Source: an uncultured Ruminococcus sp.
Lineage (GTDB): Bacteria > Bacillota > Clostridia > Oscillospirales > CAG-272
Length of the DNA stretch: 32,080 bases
NCBI GenBank assembly: GCA_902782445.1
Contig: CACZNC010000033.1
Location: 1-32,080, forward strand
Direction of reading: 5' to 3'
The notes under the pieces are model-generated. The model was given only the letters and a program-made list of their open reading frames with translations. It was not told the origin of the DNA and did not search any database. How positions within the stretch are numbered: the first letter of the stretch is position 1; each line of letters starts with the position of its first letter. Positions 16,080 through 26,569 of this stretch are shown in pieces. The position numbers were made by a program, and so were the translations under genes.

Positions 16080-16161
16080 GCCTCCGGGTTCGGCGAAACA
16101 GGTTCCGTCCCGGCGGGGGGATCCTCCGGGATCCGGCCGGGAAAGGACCGCAGAGAACGGT

Positions 16162-17715
16162 ATGAAGCTGGAACGCACGAAAAACGCGGCAAGGAACATT
16201 GTGTTTGACGGAACGCTGGAAATAGTCAACATGCTCTTTCCCTTCGTCATCCGTTCCGTCATGCTGCACTGTCTGGGGACCGAATATCTCGGGCTGAACG
16301 GCTTATTCAAGTCCCTTCTGACGTTTTTGAACCTGGCTGAGCTCGGCGTGGGCAGCGCCATGGTGTTCAGCATGTACAAACCGATCGCCGAGGACGACGC
16401 CCCGGCCATCTGCGCCCTTCTGCGTCTCTACCGCACCCTTTACCGGATCATCGGTCTGGTGATCGCGGCGGTGGGCTTGATCCTGATGCCCTTTCTGCCG
16501 GGCCTCATCAAAAGCGGACTCCCCGCCGGGATGAATCTGTACGTCCTGTACCTGATGAACCTGGGAAACACTGTGGTGACGTACTGGCTCTTCGCGTACA
16601 GGAGCAGTCTGCTGCAGGCCCATCAGCGGCGGGACGTGATCAGCAAGGTGAGCCTGGCCGTGCGGCTGACGGAGTACGTCCTGAAAGTCCTGATCCTGTT
16701 GTTCCTGCGGAACTACTATCTCTATCTGGCCGTCCAGCTGGTGTGTCAGATCGCCGTAAACATCCTGGCCGCCCTGTGCGCGGCGAAGATGTACCCCCGG
16801 TACGTCCCCCGGGGAAATCTGCCGAAGGAGGCCGCGCGGGACATCTTCCGGAGGGTGCGGGATCTTTTCACATCCAAGCTCTCCGCCACGGTTTTTGACT
16901 CCGCGGACACGCTGGTCATTTCCGCCTTCATGGGTCTGACCGTCCTGGCGGTGTATCAGAATTATTATTTCATCATCACGGCCCTGCGCATGATGCTGGT
17001 CGTGGTCCTCAACGCCTGCATGGCCGGGGTGGGCAACAAGCTGGTGATGGAGAGCAAGGAGGCGAACTACAGGGATCTCGAACGGATCAGCCTCCTGTTC
17101 TGCTGGCTGCTCTCCGTGAGCGCTTCCATGCTTTTCTGCCTGTATCAGCCGTTCATGCGCCTCTGGATGGGCGGGGACAATATGCTGGGGACCGGGATCG
17201 TGGTCAGCTTCGTCGTCTACTACTACTCCATGGGCGCCAACAAGATGATCAACATGTTCAAGGACGCGGCGGGCATCTGGCGGAAGGACCGGTGGAGACC
17301 GCTGACGGCGGCTCTCTGCAATCTCTGTCTGAATCTGGCCACGGTTCGTTGGCTGGGACTGTACGGGGTGCTGCTTTCCTCCGTCTTTTCCATCGTCTTC
17401 ATCCAGATCCCCTGGCTGTTTTACAACCTGTTTCAGGAGGTGTTCCCCCGCCGGTTCATGGGAAAGTATATCCGGCTTTTCTGCGGACTGACGGCGGCGG
17501 CCCTCGTCTCCTGCGGCGCGTCGTGGTTCCTCTGCGGCCTGTTCAGGCTGAGCGTGTGGCCGACTCTCTTCGTGAACGCCGCGGTGAGCTTTCTGGTCCC
17601 GAATCTCTGCCTCTATGCCGTTTACCGCCGGAATCCCGTGTTCCGGGACAGCCTTTCGCAATTGAAGCGGATCCTCCTCTCCAAAGGGAAGAAAACGGAG
17701 GAGCCGCATGAATAG
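16162..17715 (+). CDS. Wzx-like polysaccharide flippase (MOP superfamily)
   Basis: Polytopic protein of 517 residues with 12 to 14 predicted membrane helices, matching polysaccharide transporters that flip undecaprenyl-linked repeat units. Characteristic segments are ARNIVFDGTLEIVNMLFPFVIRSV at the N-terminus, LGTEYLGLNGLFKSLLTFLNLAELGVGSAM and the mid-protein SKLSATVFDSADTLVISAFMGL. The ribosome binding site is weak: AAAGGA is about 15 bases before the ATG, so expression may be lower than that of its neighbours. An 82-base gap separates it from the GT4 gene. It completes the Wzx/Wzy/Wzz set of the cluster. Confidence 0.88.
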   Translation: MKLERTKNAARNIVFDGTLEIVNMLFPFVIRSVMLHCLGTEYLGLNGLFKSLLTFLNLAELGVGSAMVFSMYKPIAEDDAPAICALLRLYRTLYRIIGLVIAAVGLILMPFLPGLIKSGLPAGMNLYVLYLMNLGNTVVTYWLFAYRSSLLQAHQRRDVISKVSLAVRLTEYVLKVLILLFLRNYYLYLAVQLVCQIAVNILAALCAAKMYPRYVPRGNLPKEAARDIFRRVRDLFTSKLSATVFDSADTLVISAFMGLTVLAVYQNYYFIITALRMMLVVVLNACMAGVGNKLVMESKEANYRDLERISLLFCWLLSVSASMLFCLYQPFMRLWMGGDNMLGTGIVVSFVVYYYSMGANKMINMFKDAAGIWRKDRWRPLTAALCNLCLNLATVRWLGLYGVLLSSVFSIVFIQIPWLFYNLFQEVFPRRFMGKYIRLFCGLTAAALVSCGASWFLCGLFRLSVWPTLFVNAAVSFLVPNLCLYAVYRRNPVFRDSLSQLKRILLSKGKKTEEPHE

Positions 17716-17770
17716 ATCAAAAAATACGGAATTGATCCGCCGCAAAAAGGAAGGGGAAAGCGAAGAATGA
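17708..17770 (+). CDS. Possible 20-codon coupling mini-ORF
   Basis: A short frame starts at an ATG (17708) within the last codons of the flippase gene and ends with a TGA that overlaps the ATG of the next gene. It would encode a very charged 20-residue peptide (MNRSKNTELIRRKKEGESEE). It could relay ribosomes between the two genes, but with no visible ribosome binding site of its own it may be chance. Confidence 0.2.
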   Translation: MNRSKNTELIRRKKEGESEE

Positions 17771-18804
17771 TCAGCGTGATCGTACCGGTTTACAAGGTGG
17801 AACAGTATCTGAGACGCTGTGTGGACAGCATCCTTGCTCAGACCTGTCCCGATTTTGAACTTCTGCTGATCGACGACGGCTCGCCGGACGGGTGTCCGCA
17901 GATCTGCGACGAATATGCGGCCCTCGATCCCCGGGTGCGGGTCATACACAAACCCAACGGGGGACTGATCTCCGCGAGGAACGAAGGGATCCGCGCCGCC
18001 CGGGGGGACTATGTCTGCATTCTGGACGGGGACGACTGGGCTCTCGAAAACATGCTGCAGTTTGTCAGCGATGCCGTTTCGCGGGCGCCGGAGCCCCCCG
18101 ATATGGTGCTCTTTGCGGCGCACAACGTGTACGCGGACCGCATGGAAGAGACCGTCAACCTGGTCCCGGAAGGCTATTATGACCGGGAACGGCTGGAGAA
18201 GGAGGTCTTCCCGTATCTGCTGACGGATACGCGGAACGGACTCCAGGTAGGCGTGATCCAGGCGCACACGTGGGACAAGGCGTTCAGACGGGAACTGCTG
18301 ACCGAGCACTATACGCGCGAGGAGAGGATCCGGGTCTTCACCGACGTGCCGATGACCTACGAATGCCTCTTCCACTGCCGGAACGCGTATATCTGCAACG
18401 AGCATCTCTATATGTACAACAAAACCAACGAGGACTCCATCCGCGCGAAGAGCCGGGAGAATCTCCTCACCGAGAGCTTCCGCTATCTGATCCTGTACAT
18501 GCGGGAGCACCTCGCCGGTCTTGGCCCTTCCGTGGACCGTCAGCTCAACGAATACGCGGCTATGCTGATCATCCGCACGGGGAAATGGCGCGCCGGGACG
18601 GAACCTTCTCTGCGGGACGCCGCGCGGCATTTCAGGGAAGGGCTCGAGGAATCAGGGATGCTGTCCTTCGTGGAAGTCAAGGGTTTGCCCCGGAAGGCGG
18701 GCGCCGTGATCTGGCTGCTGAAGAGGCGCCTGTACTACCCGGCCATGCTCCTGTGCGCCGCCCGGGTCAGACAGCAGAAAAAGGACGGCGGGCGGACTGA
18801 ATGA
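17767..18804 (+). CDS. GT2 family glycosyltransferase
   Basis: Inverting GT-A glycosyltransferase of 345 residues. The N-terminal catalytic domain has ISVIVPVYKVEQYLRRCVDSIL, LLIDDGSPDG (D36, D37), PNGGLISARNEGI and the metal-binding LDGDDW (D87, D89, D90). After about residue 200 the C-terminal part is helical and without membrane segments. It should act at the inner membrane face on the lipid-linked acceptor. AAGGAAGGGG is upstream, though somewhat far from the ATG. With the two GT4 enzymes and the initiating transferase, the cluster would make a repeat of about four sugars if each enzyme acts once. Confidence 0.92.
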   Translation: MISVIVPVYKVEQYLRRCVDSILAQTCPDFELLLIDDGSPDGCPQICDEYAALDPRVRVIHKPNGGLISARNEGIRAARGDYVCILDGDDWALENMLQFVSDAVSRAPEPPDMVLFAAHNVYADRMEETVNLVPEGYYDRERLEKEVFPYLLTDTRNGLQVGVIQAHTWDKAFRRELLTEHYTREERIRVFTDVPMTYECLFHCRNAYICNEHLYMYNKTNEDSIRAKSRENLLTESFRYLILYMREHLAGLGPSVDRQLNEYAAMLIIRTGKWRAGTEPSLRDAARHFREGLEESGMLSFVEVKGLPRKAGAVIWLLKRRLYYPAMLLCAARVRQQKKDGGRTE

Positions 18805-18933
18805 CTTCCGTGGGATTTCCGGTATGAGGCATCGCGGACCCCGGCGGCCGGATCCCTTCCGGCGGCAGCTGCGCCGGCTGCTGGGCTCCGGTCGAGTTCG
18901 GGAATGTCAGAACAAAGGAAAGCAGGTGAAAAC

Positions 18934-20424
18934 ATGTATAAACGGAAATTGCGCGGCTGGTCCCAGCATATCGACTTTATGCTCATGGACAATCTCTGCG
19001 TTTTCGTCAGCCTTCTGATCGGGTTTCTGATCGTGGAGAAAGGGGAGGCGCTGGTTTCCCGGGTCTTCTGGAGAACGGTTCTGGAAACGGTGCTCGTGAA
19101 CCAGGTCGTGATGATCGTCATGGACACCTATCACAGCGTGCTCCATCATTCGCCCTGGGACGAGATGGTCCGGCTGTTTGCCCAGACGGGATATGTGGTG
19201 CTCATCCTCCTTGTTCTCCATCTGCTGAGCCCGAAGCCCGAAACCGATCTGTCAAGGATCGCGCTCTTTGCCCTGATTCTGTACGACCTGTCCTGTTACG
19301 TCATGCGTCAGGCGTATAAGAGCTTCCTGAAGAAAAAACACCACATCCTCAATCGGCATTCCCTGCTCATCGCACTGGAAACGTCTCAGATCCCCACCGT
19401 CATTCCACGGATCCTCCGTTCGAATTACGGGATGTACCGGTTCACCGGCATCGCGATCATGGGGGACAATCCCTCCGAAGAAGAGGCGCGGCTGGCTCTC
19501 CGTCCCTTGCGGGATCAGGTCCCGGAGGTGGAGACGATCCCGATCGTGGCCACGGCCGATACGCTCGAACAGTATCTGACCAATTACTGGGTGGATGAAG
19601 TCTATCTGGACGTGCCCCCCGAGGCCGATCTTCCGGTGGATCTGATCAACAGCCTCATGCGCATGGGCATCACCATCCACACCGCCCTCACGAATCTGGA
19701 CGATATCGAGTCCAGGCACAAAAACGTGGAATGGATCTGCGGCCACCTTACCATTACGACCTCCCTCGGGTACATCACCGGCCGCGACGTTTTCCTGAAA
19801 CGGGTCATGGATATCGCGGGCGGACTGATCGGATCCCTCGTCACCCTGCTCCTCACCCCTCCCGTGGGACTGGCCATCCTGCTTTCCGACCCGGGCCCCG
19901 TCTTTTTCTCCCAGACCCGGATCGGCGAGAACGGCAAAAAGTTCCAGATGTACAAATTCCGCAGCATGTACATGGACGCGGAGTCGCGGAAAAAGCAGAT
20001 CGCTCAGGAAACCGGTCAGGAGGATCAGCTCATGTTCAAGCTGGAGCACGATCCCCGGATCATCGGACAGAAGCAGCTTCCGAACGGAAAGTGGAAAAAG
20101 GGCGTCGGCGGATGGATCCGCGATCTGTCCCTGGACGAATTCCCCCAGTTTTTCAACGTATTGAAGGGGGACATGTCCCTGGTCGGCACGCGTCCGCCCA
20201 CCGTGGACGAATGGCAGCGGTACGAGCCCTTCCACCGATCCAGAATGTCGACAAAGCCGGGGATCACCGGTCTCTGGCAGGTCAGCGGCCGCAGCAAGAT
20301 CCGCGATTTCGACACTGTTGTCCGTCTGGACCGGGAATACATCGAAAACTGGTCCCTCAAAAGGGATATCCATATCCTGTTCAAGACCGTGTGGGTCGTG
20401 CTTACCCGGAAGGGGGCCATGTAG
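18934..20424 (+). CDS. Initiating polyprenyl-phosphate sugar-phosphate transferase
   Basis: Polytopic phosphoglycosyltransferase (WbaP/EPS type) that starts repeat-unit synthesis by moving a sugar phosphate from a nucleotide sugar to undecaprenyl phosphate. The start at 18934 follows AGGTG with correct spacing and is preferred to an ATG at 18904; length 496. Four or five N-terminal helices (about 10-150) lead to a Rossmann-like middle domain and then the catalytic domain from about 286: FLKRVMDIAGG, DPGPVFFSQTRIGENGKKF, KFRSMYMDAE, the DE pair in SLDEFPQ (D401, E402), FNVLKGDMSLVGTRPP and KPGITGLWQVSGR. Such genes usually stand early in a cluster; here it is the last assembly gene, 129 bases after the GT2 gene. 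Confidence 0.95.
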   Translation: MYKRKLRGWSQHIDFMLMDNLCVFVSLLIGFLIVEKGEALVSRVFWRTVLETVLVNQVVMIVMDTYHSVLHHSPWDEMVRLFAQTGYVVLILLVLHLLSPKPETDLSRIALFALILYDLSCYVMRQAYKSFLKKKHHILNRHSLLIALETSQIPTVIPRILRSNYGMYRFTGIAIMGDNPSEEEARLALRPLRDQVPEVETIPIVATADTLEQYLTNYWVDEVYLDVPPEADLPVDLINSLMRMGITIHTALTNLDDIESRHKNVEWICGHLTITTSLGYITGRDVFLKRVMDIAGGLIGSLVTLLLTPPVGLAILLSDPGPVFFSQTRIGENGKKFQMYKFRSMYMDAESRKKQIAQETGQEDQLMFKLEHDPRIIGQKQLPNGKWKKGVGGWIRDLSLDEFPQFFNVLKGDMSLVGTRPPTVDEWQRYEPFHRSRMSTKPGITGLWQVSGRSKIRDFDTVVRLDREYIENWSLKRDIHILFKTVWVVLTRKGAM

Positions 20425-20582
20425 TTCCGGTCCCTTCGGGAATGACAGCGTATCCGATGCGGAGCTGGAACAGGGAAATGCCGGAGGAGACAGGACTTTT
20501 GGCGCGTACGATCGCATTAGAGGATCGGGCATGAGTCGGGAAACCTGCCGAAACCCCTGAGCCGGAAGCGGAGATTTACAAG

Positions 20583-23114
20583 ATGAAAAAAAGCATCGTC
20601 GTTCTGGGAAACATACTGATCGTCCTGTCCGTCCTGATTTCCGTCATTTTCGACGTCATCCGGGAACACCGGATCATGCTGACGTCCAAGACGGAAGCGT
20701 TCGGAAATATGACCGCGGCCATGGAGAGCGTGACCACCAATTACCTCGAGGGAGAGCAGCGCGTCTGCAGAAGCTGGGCCAATTATATCAACGCCCATGA
20801 TATGACAGCCGAAGAAGCGGTCTCCTTCGTCCGGGATTCGCTGAGCACGCCGGACGTCATGGCCCACATCGTGTTTCCGGGAGAAGACGGACTGGCGGGA
20901 CTCTCCACCGAACCCAGAGCCTCGAACGCGGAGGACTACACGGTTTCCTATAAGAATATCGGGATCTTCACCGACAATTCGGACGCGTTTCTGCGGGAAG
21001 ACGGTACGGTCAACGTGACCCGTTCCTACACGAACCCCGTGAACGGGATCCAGTCCGTCGCCTTCTGCTGCCGCGTCTCGATCCGGGACGACCGGGACGG
21101 CAGTCCGAGGGAAGGGGTGCTGCTCCGCATCATTTCGGAGGATTCCTTTGAAAAGGAATGGGTGTTTCCGACGGAAGAATACCGGAACGCCGAGATCTCC
21201 CTGATCGACCACGACGGCAACTACATCATCAAAGGCCGTTCTTTCAAGAATTCCAACTTCTTCGAGTTTTACCGGTCCTACAACGCGTTCACCCCCTCCG
21301 CTGTGGAGGAGCTGAAAAACGAAACGACGGGGGAGCCCGGGACCTTTGAAATGAAGAATTCCACGGGACAGCGCTGTCTGATCGGCCATACCCGCGTCAA
21401 CTCCACGGACGACTGGGTCATCGTGACCCTGATCCCCATGAGGGAACTCATCGAAGCGGTAACGGACTGGACCCTTTTCGGCATCGTCACGGTGGGCCTG
21501 CTGCTGCTCCTGTTTTTCAATCTTTTCAACATGATCAGCCTCAACCGTCAGCTGAAAGCAGCCGCCGTATCCGCAGACCGGGCCAACCGCGCCAAGACGG
21601 ATTTCCTTTCCACCATGTCCCACGATATCCGCACCCCCATGAACGCGATCATCGGCCTGACCGCCATCGCGAGCAGGAATCTGGAAGACAAGGCGATGGT
21701 GCGGGACAATCTTCACAAGATCAATCTGGCGGGCACCCATCTTTTGACCCTCATTAACGACATTCTGGATATCTCCAAGGTGGAAAGCGGGAAACTCACC
21801 CTGCAGCCGGTCGCCTTCTCGATCGAGGAGACCGCGGAGAATCTCGTGAATATCTCCCAGCCCATGGTGAAGGAGAAGAACATCGACTTCAATTTCACGA
21901 TCAACCTGATCGAACACGAATACCTGTACGCCGATCAGCTGCGGATCAACCAGATCTTCATCAACATCCTGTCCAACGCCCTCAAATATACGGAGCCCGG
22001 GGGGAAGGTGCGCGTGGATCTGCGGGAGGAACCCGGCGCGGATGAAAAATCCGTATGCCTGATCTATAAGGTGAGCGATACGGGGATCGGGATGTCGCCG
22101 GAATTCCTGGCCCACATGTATCAGCCCTTCTCCCGCCAGACCGACAGCAGGATCAACGCCATCCAGGGGACCGGCCTGGGTCTTGCGATCACGAAACGGA
22201 TGGTCGATCTGATGCAGGGGACCATCGACTGCCAGAGCGAAGTGGGGAAGGGGACGGTCTTCACCGTGACGCTGGATCTCCCTCTGGCGGACAAGGCGGA
22301 ATCCGAAATGATGCTGCCGCCCGTCCGGATCCTTTTGGCCGACGACGACGAGGTGACGCTGGAAACGACCAAGAGCATCCTGCAATCCATCGGGGCAGAA
22401 GCGGATACCGTCAAAAGCGGCGAGGAGGCCATCCGGAAGGTGACGGAAGGCGGCGATTATCAGGCGGTGATCATGGATCTGAAAATGCCCGAGGTCAACG
22501 GGATCGACGCCGCCCGCCGGATCCGGGAAAAGATCGGGAAGGATTTGCCGATCCTGCTCATATCCGCTTACGACTGGTCGGAGCTGGAGGAAGACGCCTC
22601 GGCAGCCGGGATCAACGGTTTTATCAGCAAACCTCTGTTCCGCTCCTCCCTCTACGGCAAACTGAGCGAAGTGCTGGGCAGCCCCGCCGAAAGCGAAGAA
22701 AAGGAAGACGACAACGCGGATATCGCCGGGATGCGCGTCCTTGTGGCGGAGGACAACGATATCAACTGGGAGATCATCTCCATGCTGCTGCAGATGCACG
22801 GTGTGGAGAGCGAACGGGCCGAAAACGGACAGCTTGCGGTGGAACGGGTCGCGGCGGCCTCGGAGGATGAATTCGATCTGGTCTTTATGGACATCCAGAT
22901 GCCGGTCATGAACGGGATCGACGCCGCAAAAGCTATCCGGTCGCTGGAGGATCCCGCGGCGGCAAAGATCCCCATCATCGCCATGACGGCGGACGCCTTC
23001 TCCGAAAACGTGGCGGAATGCCTCGCGGCGGGAATGAACGGCCACATCGCCAAGCCCATTGATATCAAGGTGGTCCTCAAGGAAATGAGAAGGATCAGGG
23101 AAGCAAAGAAATAA
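20583..23114 (+). CDS. Hybrid sensor histidine kinase with two receiver domains
   Basis: Membrane sensor kinase of 843 residues. Helix 1 (about 5-25), an extracytoplasmic Cache-like sensor (about 30-290) and helix 2 (about 297-318) are followed by HisKA with the phospho-acceptor in [11 protein letters not shown] (H347), an ATPase domain ([25 protein letters not shown]), receiver 1 (ILLADDDE, D632 in IMDLKMP, SKPLF) and receiver 2 (VLVAEDND, D770 in FMDIQMP, AKPID). All key residues are present. There is no Hpt or DNA-binding output in the protein, so the phosphate must move to a separate partner, for which the Hpt protein at 26570 is a candidate. It starts 158 bases after the sugar transferase with no promoter visible between, and probably belongs to the polysaccharide transcript. 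Confidence 0.93.
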   Translation: MKKSIVVLGNILIVLSVLISVIFDVIREHRIMLTSKTEAFGNMTAAMESVTTNYLEGEQRVCRSWANYINAHDMTAEEAVSFVRDSLSTPDVMAHIVFPGEDGLAGLSTEPRASNAEDYTVSYKNIGIFTDNSDAFLREDGTVNVTRSYTNPVNGIQSVAFCCRVSIRDDRDGSPREGVLLRIISEDSFEKEWVFPTEEYRNAEISLIDHDGNYIIKGRSFKNSNFFEFYRSYNAFTPSAVEELKNETTGEPGTFEMKNSTGQRCLIGHTRVNSTDDWVIVTLIPMRELIEAVTDWTLFGIVTVGLLLLLFFNLFNMISLNRQLKAAAVSADRANRAKTDFLSTMSHDIRTPMNAIIGLTAIASRNLEDKAMVRDNLHKINLAGTHLLTLINDILDISKVESGKLTLQPVAFSIEETAENLVNISQPMVKEKNIDFNFTINLIEHEYLYADQLRINQIFINILSNALKYTEPGGKVRVDLREEPGADEKSVCLIYKVSDTGIGMSPEFLAHMYQPFSRQTDSRINAIQGTGLGLAITKRMVDLMQGTIDCQSEVGKGTVFTVTLDLPLADKAESEMMLPPVRILLADDDEVTLETTKSILQSIGAEADTVKSGEEAIRKVTEGGDYQAVIMDLKMPEVNGIDAARRIREKIGKDLPILLISAYDWSELEEDASAAGINGFISKPLFRSSLYGKLSEVLGSPAESEEKEDDNADIAGMRVLVAEDNDINWEIISMLLQMHGVESERAENGQLAVERVAAASEDEFDLVFMDIQMPVMNGIDAAKAIRSLEDPAAAKIPIIAMTADAFSENVAECLAAGMNGHIAKPIDIKVVLKEMRRIREAKK

Positions 23115-23146
23115 AGTCAAGACGGACAGAGGCGGAGAGGTCAGCC

Positions 23147-26100
23147 ATGAAAACAAAATCCATCGGACGAAACGACCGGGACCGGACAGGGCGGAGGCGG
23201 CTGTGCCTTGCGCTCCTTTCGCTGCTGTTCTGGACCCTTCTTCCCTTCCATGCCTTCGCGGACACGGGCTCGGAGACCGTCCGCGTGGGATATTACGAGA
23301 ACGAGGTCTTCGAGGAAGGCGCGGAAGAGGGCGCGGTGAAGACGGGGTACGCCTACGAGTATTACCGTAAGCTCTCCGAGTACACGGGATGGAAATACGA
23401 ATACGTGTACGGTGGATACGGGGACCTGTATCAGATGCTTCTGGACGGCGAAATAGATCTGCTGGCCGGGCTCGCGTGGCGGGAGGAGAGGGTCGGGCTG
23501 ATCGGCTATCCCGACGCGGTCATGGGCACCGAATCCTACTATCTGGTCAAGCAGAACGCGGAAACGGACATCACGGCGGATCCTTCCACGCTGAGCGGGA
23601 AGAAGATCGGCGTGCTGGATAGCGCGATGGTCAATGTTCTGGAGCAGTTTCTCGACGAACACGGAGTCGAAGCGCAGGTCATCCCCTATTCCGATCACGA
23701 GCAGCTCCTCGAGGCCTTCGACTCCTATGTGCTTGACGTCTTTGTGGCGGAGAGCGACGGATCCTACGTCCGGGATCACGCGGAAGTGCTCTACGCCTTC
23801 GGGACCTCCGCCTACTATCTCTGCGTCAGCGCGAAGAGGCCCGATCTGCTGGCGGAACTGAACGAAGCGCAGATGACGCTCGCCGCGGAGGAGCCGAACT
23901 ATCTCCATTCCCTCAGCGTCAAATACTATTCCCTCAGCATGACGGTCCGCGCCTTTTCCCCTGCCGAGCGGGAATGGATGGACAGCCACGGCTCCCTCTG
24001 CGTGGGCTATCTCGAAAACTACCTCCCGTACAGCGACACGGATCGGGAAGGGCAGGCGGACGGACTGATCCAGGACATCGTGCCGGAGATTTTGAAAGCG
24101 CTCGGGATCTCGGATCTCGCGGTGTCCTACGTCGGCTACGCAAGCTACGACGACATGATCGCGGGGATGCGGGACGGAACGATCGACGCGGCTTTCCCGG
24201 TGGGCGGCGGTCTGTACTACTCCGAGGAGAACGGGATCTATCAGTCCAACCCCGTAGCGTCCGCCCCCACGGAGATCGTTTTCAAAGGCGTGTACGGCGA
24301 GGATACGGTCTCGCGCTTCGCGGTCAACGAAAACAACCGGATGCAGTATTACTATGTGAAGACCCATTATCCGGACGCGGAGACCGTGTTCTATCCCTCC
24401 ATCGACGACTGCCTCGCCGCGGTCCTCTCCGGGGAGGTGACCTGCACGACCCTGAACGGGCTCAGAGCCAACGACATTCTGAAAAACGGAAAATACCGCG
24501 GGCTCTCCCTCCGGCAGACCAACCGGAACGACGACCGCTGCTTCGGCGTGGAGATCGGAAACGAAGGACTGCTGAAACTGCTGAACCGCGGGCTGAACGC
24601 GATCGGCGGCGATTACGCGCAGAATCATTCCTACCGGTATGCCGGAGGCCTGTATTCCTATACGATTCTGGACGTTCTCCGGGATCACATGACGGTGTTC
24701 GGCCCCGTGATCCTCGGGATCGCCGCGCTCGTGATCTTCTCCCTCGTGCACGATTCCAGAAGGACGAGAAAGGAAGCGCGGGACAAGGAGAACGCCCGGC
24801 TCGAGCTGGAAGAAAAGAACCGGGAACTGGCCGAGAGCAAGGAAGCCCTCTCGGAAGCGCTGTCCGCCGCGGAACACGCCAACCGGGCGAAGACCGTATT
24901 CCTCAACAATATGTCCCACGATATCCGCACGCCGATGAACGCCATCGTCGGATTCACCGCCCTCGCCGCCTCCCATATCGACAACAGGGCGCAGGTGCAG
25001 GATTATCTCGGGAAGATCTCCGTGTCCAGCCAGCATCTTCTGTCGCTGATCAACGACGTGCTCGACATGAGCCGCATCGAAAGCGGGAAGGTCACCATCG
25101 AGGAGACGGACGTCCATCTCCCGGACGTGATCCACGACCTGCGGGCCATCATCCAGCCCGACATGACATCGAAGAATCTGGAACTGTTCATCGACACGCA
25201 GGACGTGATGCACGAGGATATCGTGACGGACAGGCTGCGCCTGAACCAGATCCTGCTCAATATCCTCTCCAACGCGATCAAGTTCACGCCCTCCGGCGGG
25301 ACGATCAGTTTCCGGGTGATCGAAAAGCCTTCGTCCTACGCCGGGCGCGCCGATTTCGAGTTCCGCATCAAGGACAACGGCATCGGGATGAGCGAGGAAT
25401 TCCAGAAAACGATCTTCGAGGCCTTCACCCGGGAGAGGACCAGCACGGTCAGCGGCACCCAGGGCACGGGCCTCGGCATGGCCATCACCAAGAATATCGT
25501 CGACATGATGGGCGGCACGATCACGGTCCGCTCACAGGAGGGCAAGGGCAGCGAATTCACCGTCGGGCTCCCCTGCAGGATCAGCGGGAAGTCGGCGGGA
25601 TTCGAGAAGGTGCCCGAATTGCAGGGGCTCCGCGCGCTCGTTGCGGACGACGACACCAATTCCTGCCTGTCGGTCTGCGCCATGCTCCGGGAGATCGGGA
25701 TGCGCCCCGACTGGACGAACTACGGAAAAGAGGCTGTGATCCGGGCGAAGGAAGCACTGGAAAGCGCGGACGAATTCAAGGTCTACATCATCGACTGGAT
25801 CATGCCCGACATGAACGGGATCGAGACCGTCCGCCGGATCCGGAGCGTGATCGGGAACAGCGCGCCCATCATCATCCTCACCGCCTACGACTGGACGGAC
25901 ATCAAGGAGGAAGCGCAGGCGGCGGGGGTCACGGCCTTCTGCTCCAAGCCCCTGTTCATGTCCGAACTCAGAAACATTCTGTCGGAGCCCTTCCGCCCGG
26001 CCGAACCGACCCGGGAAGAGGGGACGCCGGACTTCACGGGGAAGCGGATCCTGCTCACCGAAGACAACGAGATGAACCAGATGATCGCCGTGGAGATCCT

Positions 26101-26425
26101 GAAGGAATACGGATTTGAAATCGACATTGCGAACGACGGGGAGGAAGCGGTCGAGAAGATGACCTCTTCTCCCGCCGGAACATACGATATCATCCTGATG
26201 GACGTCCAGATGCCCCGCATGGACGGATACGAGGCCTCGAAGCTGATCCGCGGGCTGGACGATCCCCAAAAGGCCGTCATCCCCATCGTCGCCGTGACCG
26301 CCAACGCCTTTGAGGAGGACCGGAAGGTCGCCATGGAGGCCGGGATGAACGGACACCTTGCCAAGCCCTACGATATCGGCGAGATCCTCCGCGTCCTGAG
26401 CGAGATCCTGCGGGACAGCCCGTGA
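23147..26425 (+). CDS. BvgS/EvgS-like hybrid kinase with tandem solute-binding sensor domains
   Basis: 1092 residues. A signal sequence (cleavage likely after AFA at 38) leads to two family 3 solute-binding (Venus flytrap) domains, about 44-265 and 270-500, then a membrane helix (about 517-535) and a coiled coil (about 545-575). The cytoplasmic part has HisKA with H591 in [11 protein letters not shown], an ATPase domain ([25 protein letters not shown]), receiver 1 (LVADDDT, D883 in IIDWIMP) and receiver 2 (LLTEDNE, D1019 in LMDVQMP, AKPYD). Family 3 domains commonly bind amino acids or related small molecules; the ligand here is unknown. Unlike BvgS it has a second receiver in place of an Hpt. 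GGAGAGG precedes the ATG, and it lies 32 bases after the other hybrid kinase. Confidence 0.94.
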   Translation: MKTKSIGRNDRDRTGRRRLCLALLSLLFWTLLPFHAFADTGSETVRVGYYENEVFEEGAEEGAVKTGYAYEYYRKLSEYTGWKYEYVYGGYGDLYQMLLDGEIDLLAGLAWREERVGLIGYPDAVMGTESYYLVKQNAETDITADPSTLSGKKIGVLDSAMVNVLEQFLDEHGVEAQVIPYSDHEQLLEAFDSYVLDVFVAESDGSYVRDHAEVLYAFGTSAYYLCVSAKRPDLLAELNEAQMTLAAEEPNYLHSLSVKYYSLSMTVRAFSPAEREWMDSHGSLCVGYLENYLPYSDTDREGQADGLIQDIVPEILKALGISDLAVSYVGYASYDDMIAGMRDGTIDAAFPVGGGLYYSEENGIYQSNPVASAPTEIVFKGVYGEDTVSRFAVNENNRMQYYYVKTHYPDAETVFYPSIDDCLAAVLSGEVTCTTLNGLRANDILKNGKYRGLSLRQTNRNDDRCFGVEIGNEGLLKLLNRGLNAIGGDYAQNHSYRYAGGLYSYTILDVLRDHMTVFGPVILGIAALVIFSLVHDSRRTRKEARDKENARLELEEKNRELAESKEALSEALSAAEHANRAKTVFLNNMSHDIRTPMNAIVGFTALAASHIDNRAQVQDYLGKISVSSQHLLSLINDVLDMSRIESGKVTIEETDVHLPDVIHDLRAIIQPDMTSKNLELFIDTQDVMHEDIVTDRLRLNQILLNILSNAIKFTPSGGTISFRVIEKPSSYAGRADFEFRIKDNGIGMSEEFQKTIFEAFTRERTSTVSGTQGTGLGMAITKNIVDMMGGTITVRSQEGKGSEFTVGLPCRISGKSAGFEKVPELQGLRALVADDDTNSCLSVCAMLREIGMRPDWTNYGKEAVIRAKEALESADEFKVYIIDWIMPDMNGIETVRRIRSVIGNSAPIIILTAYDWTDIKEEAQAAGVTAFCSKPLFMSELRNILSEPFRPAEPTREEGTPDFTGKRILLTEDNEMNQMIAVEILKEYGFEIDIANDGEEAVEKMTSSPAGTYDIILMDVQMPRMDGYEASKLIRGLDDPQKAVIPIVAVTANAFEEDRKVAMEAGMNGHLAKPYDIGEILRVLSEILRDSP

Positions 26426-26502
26426 AAAACCGCCGTGTACGGAGGGGACGGTCTGCGAAAACGTAAAGACGGCGGCGGAGGAAGGATTTCGGCAGTCCTC
26501 TC

Positions 26503-26531
26503 TTGACACCGCAGACCGGATTTGCTATAAT
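26503..26531 (+). promoter_or_regulatory. Perfect consensus promoter of the Hpt gene
   Basis: TTGACA (26503-26508), 17 bases, TATAAT (26526-26531), with TGC before the -10 box (extended -10). Both hexamers are exact. It lies 77 bases after the second kinase gene, so the Hpt protein can be made independently of the polysaccharide transcript. Confidence 0.9.
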
Positions 26532-26569
26532 GGGATCGTCAGAAATCGACAAAAAACGGAGGGATCACC

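Noticed and set aside
18805..18933. Small protein gene between the GT2 and sugar-transferase genes
   Set aside because: The frame from 18824 overlaps the sugar-transferase start, lacks a ribosome binding site and is Arg/Gly-rich.
20517..25213. Two long - strand open frames opposite the hybrid kinases
   Set aside because: Same low-complexity Arg/His/Gly/Val composition as other shadows, while the + strand carries complete kinase motifs.
23974..26118. 714-codon + strand frame inside the second kinase gene
   Set aside because: Out-of-frame shadow, very rich in Arg, Gly and His, with no domain.
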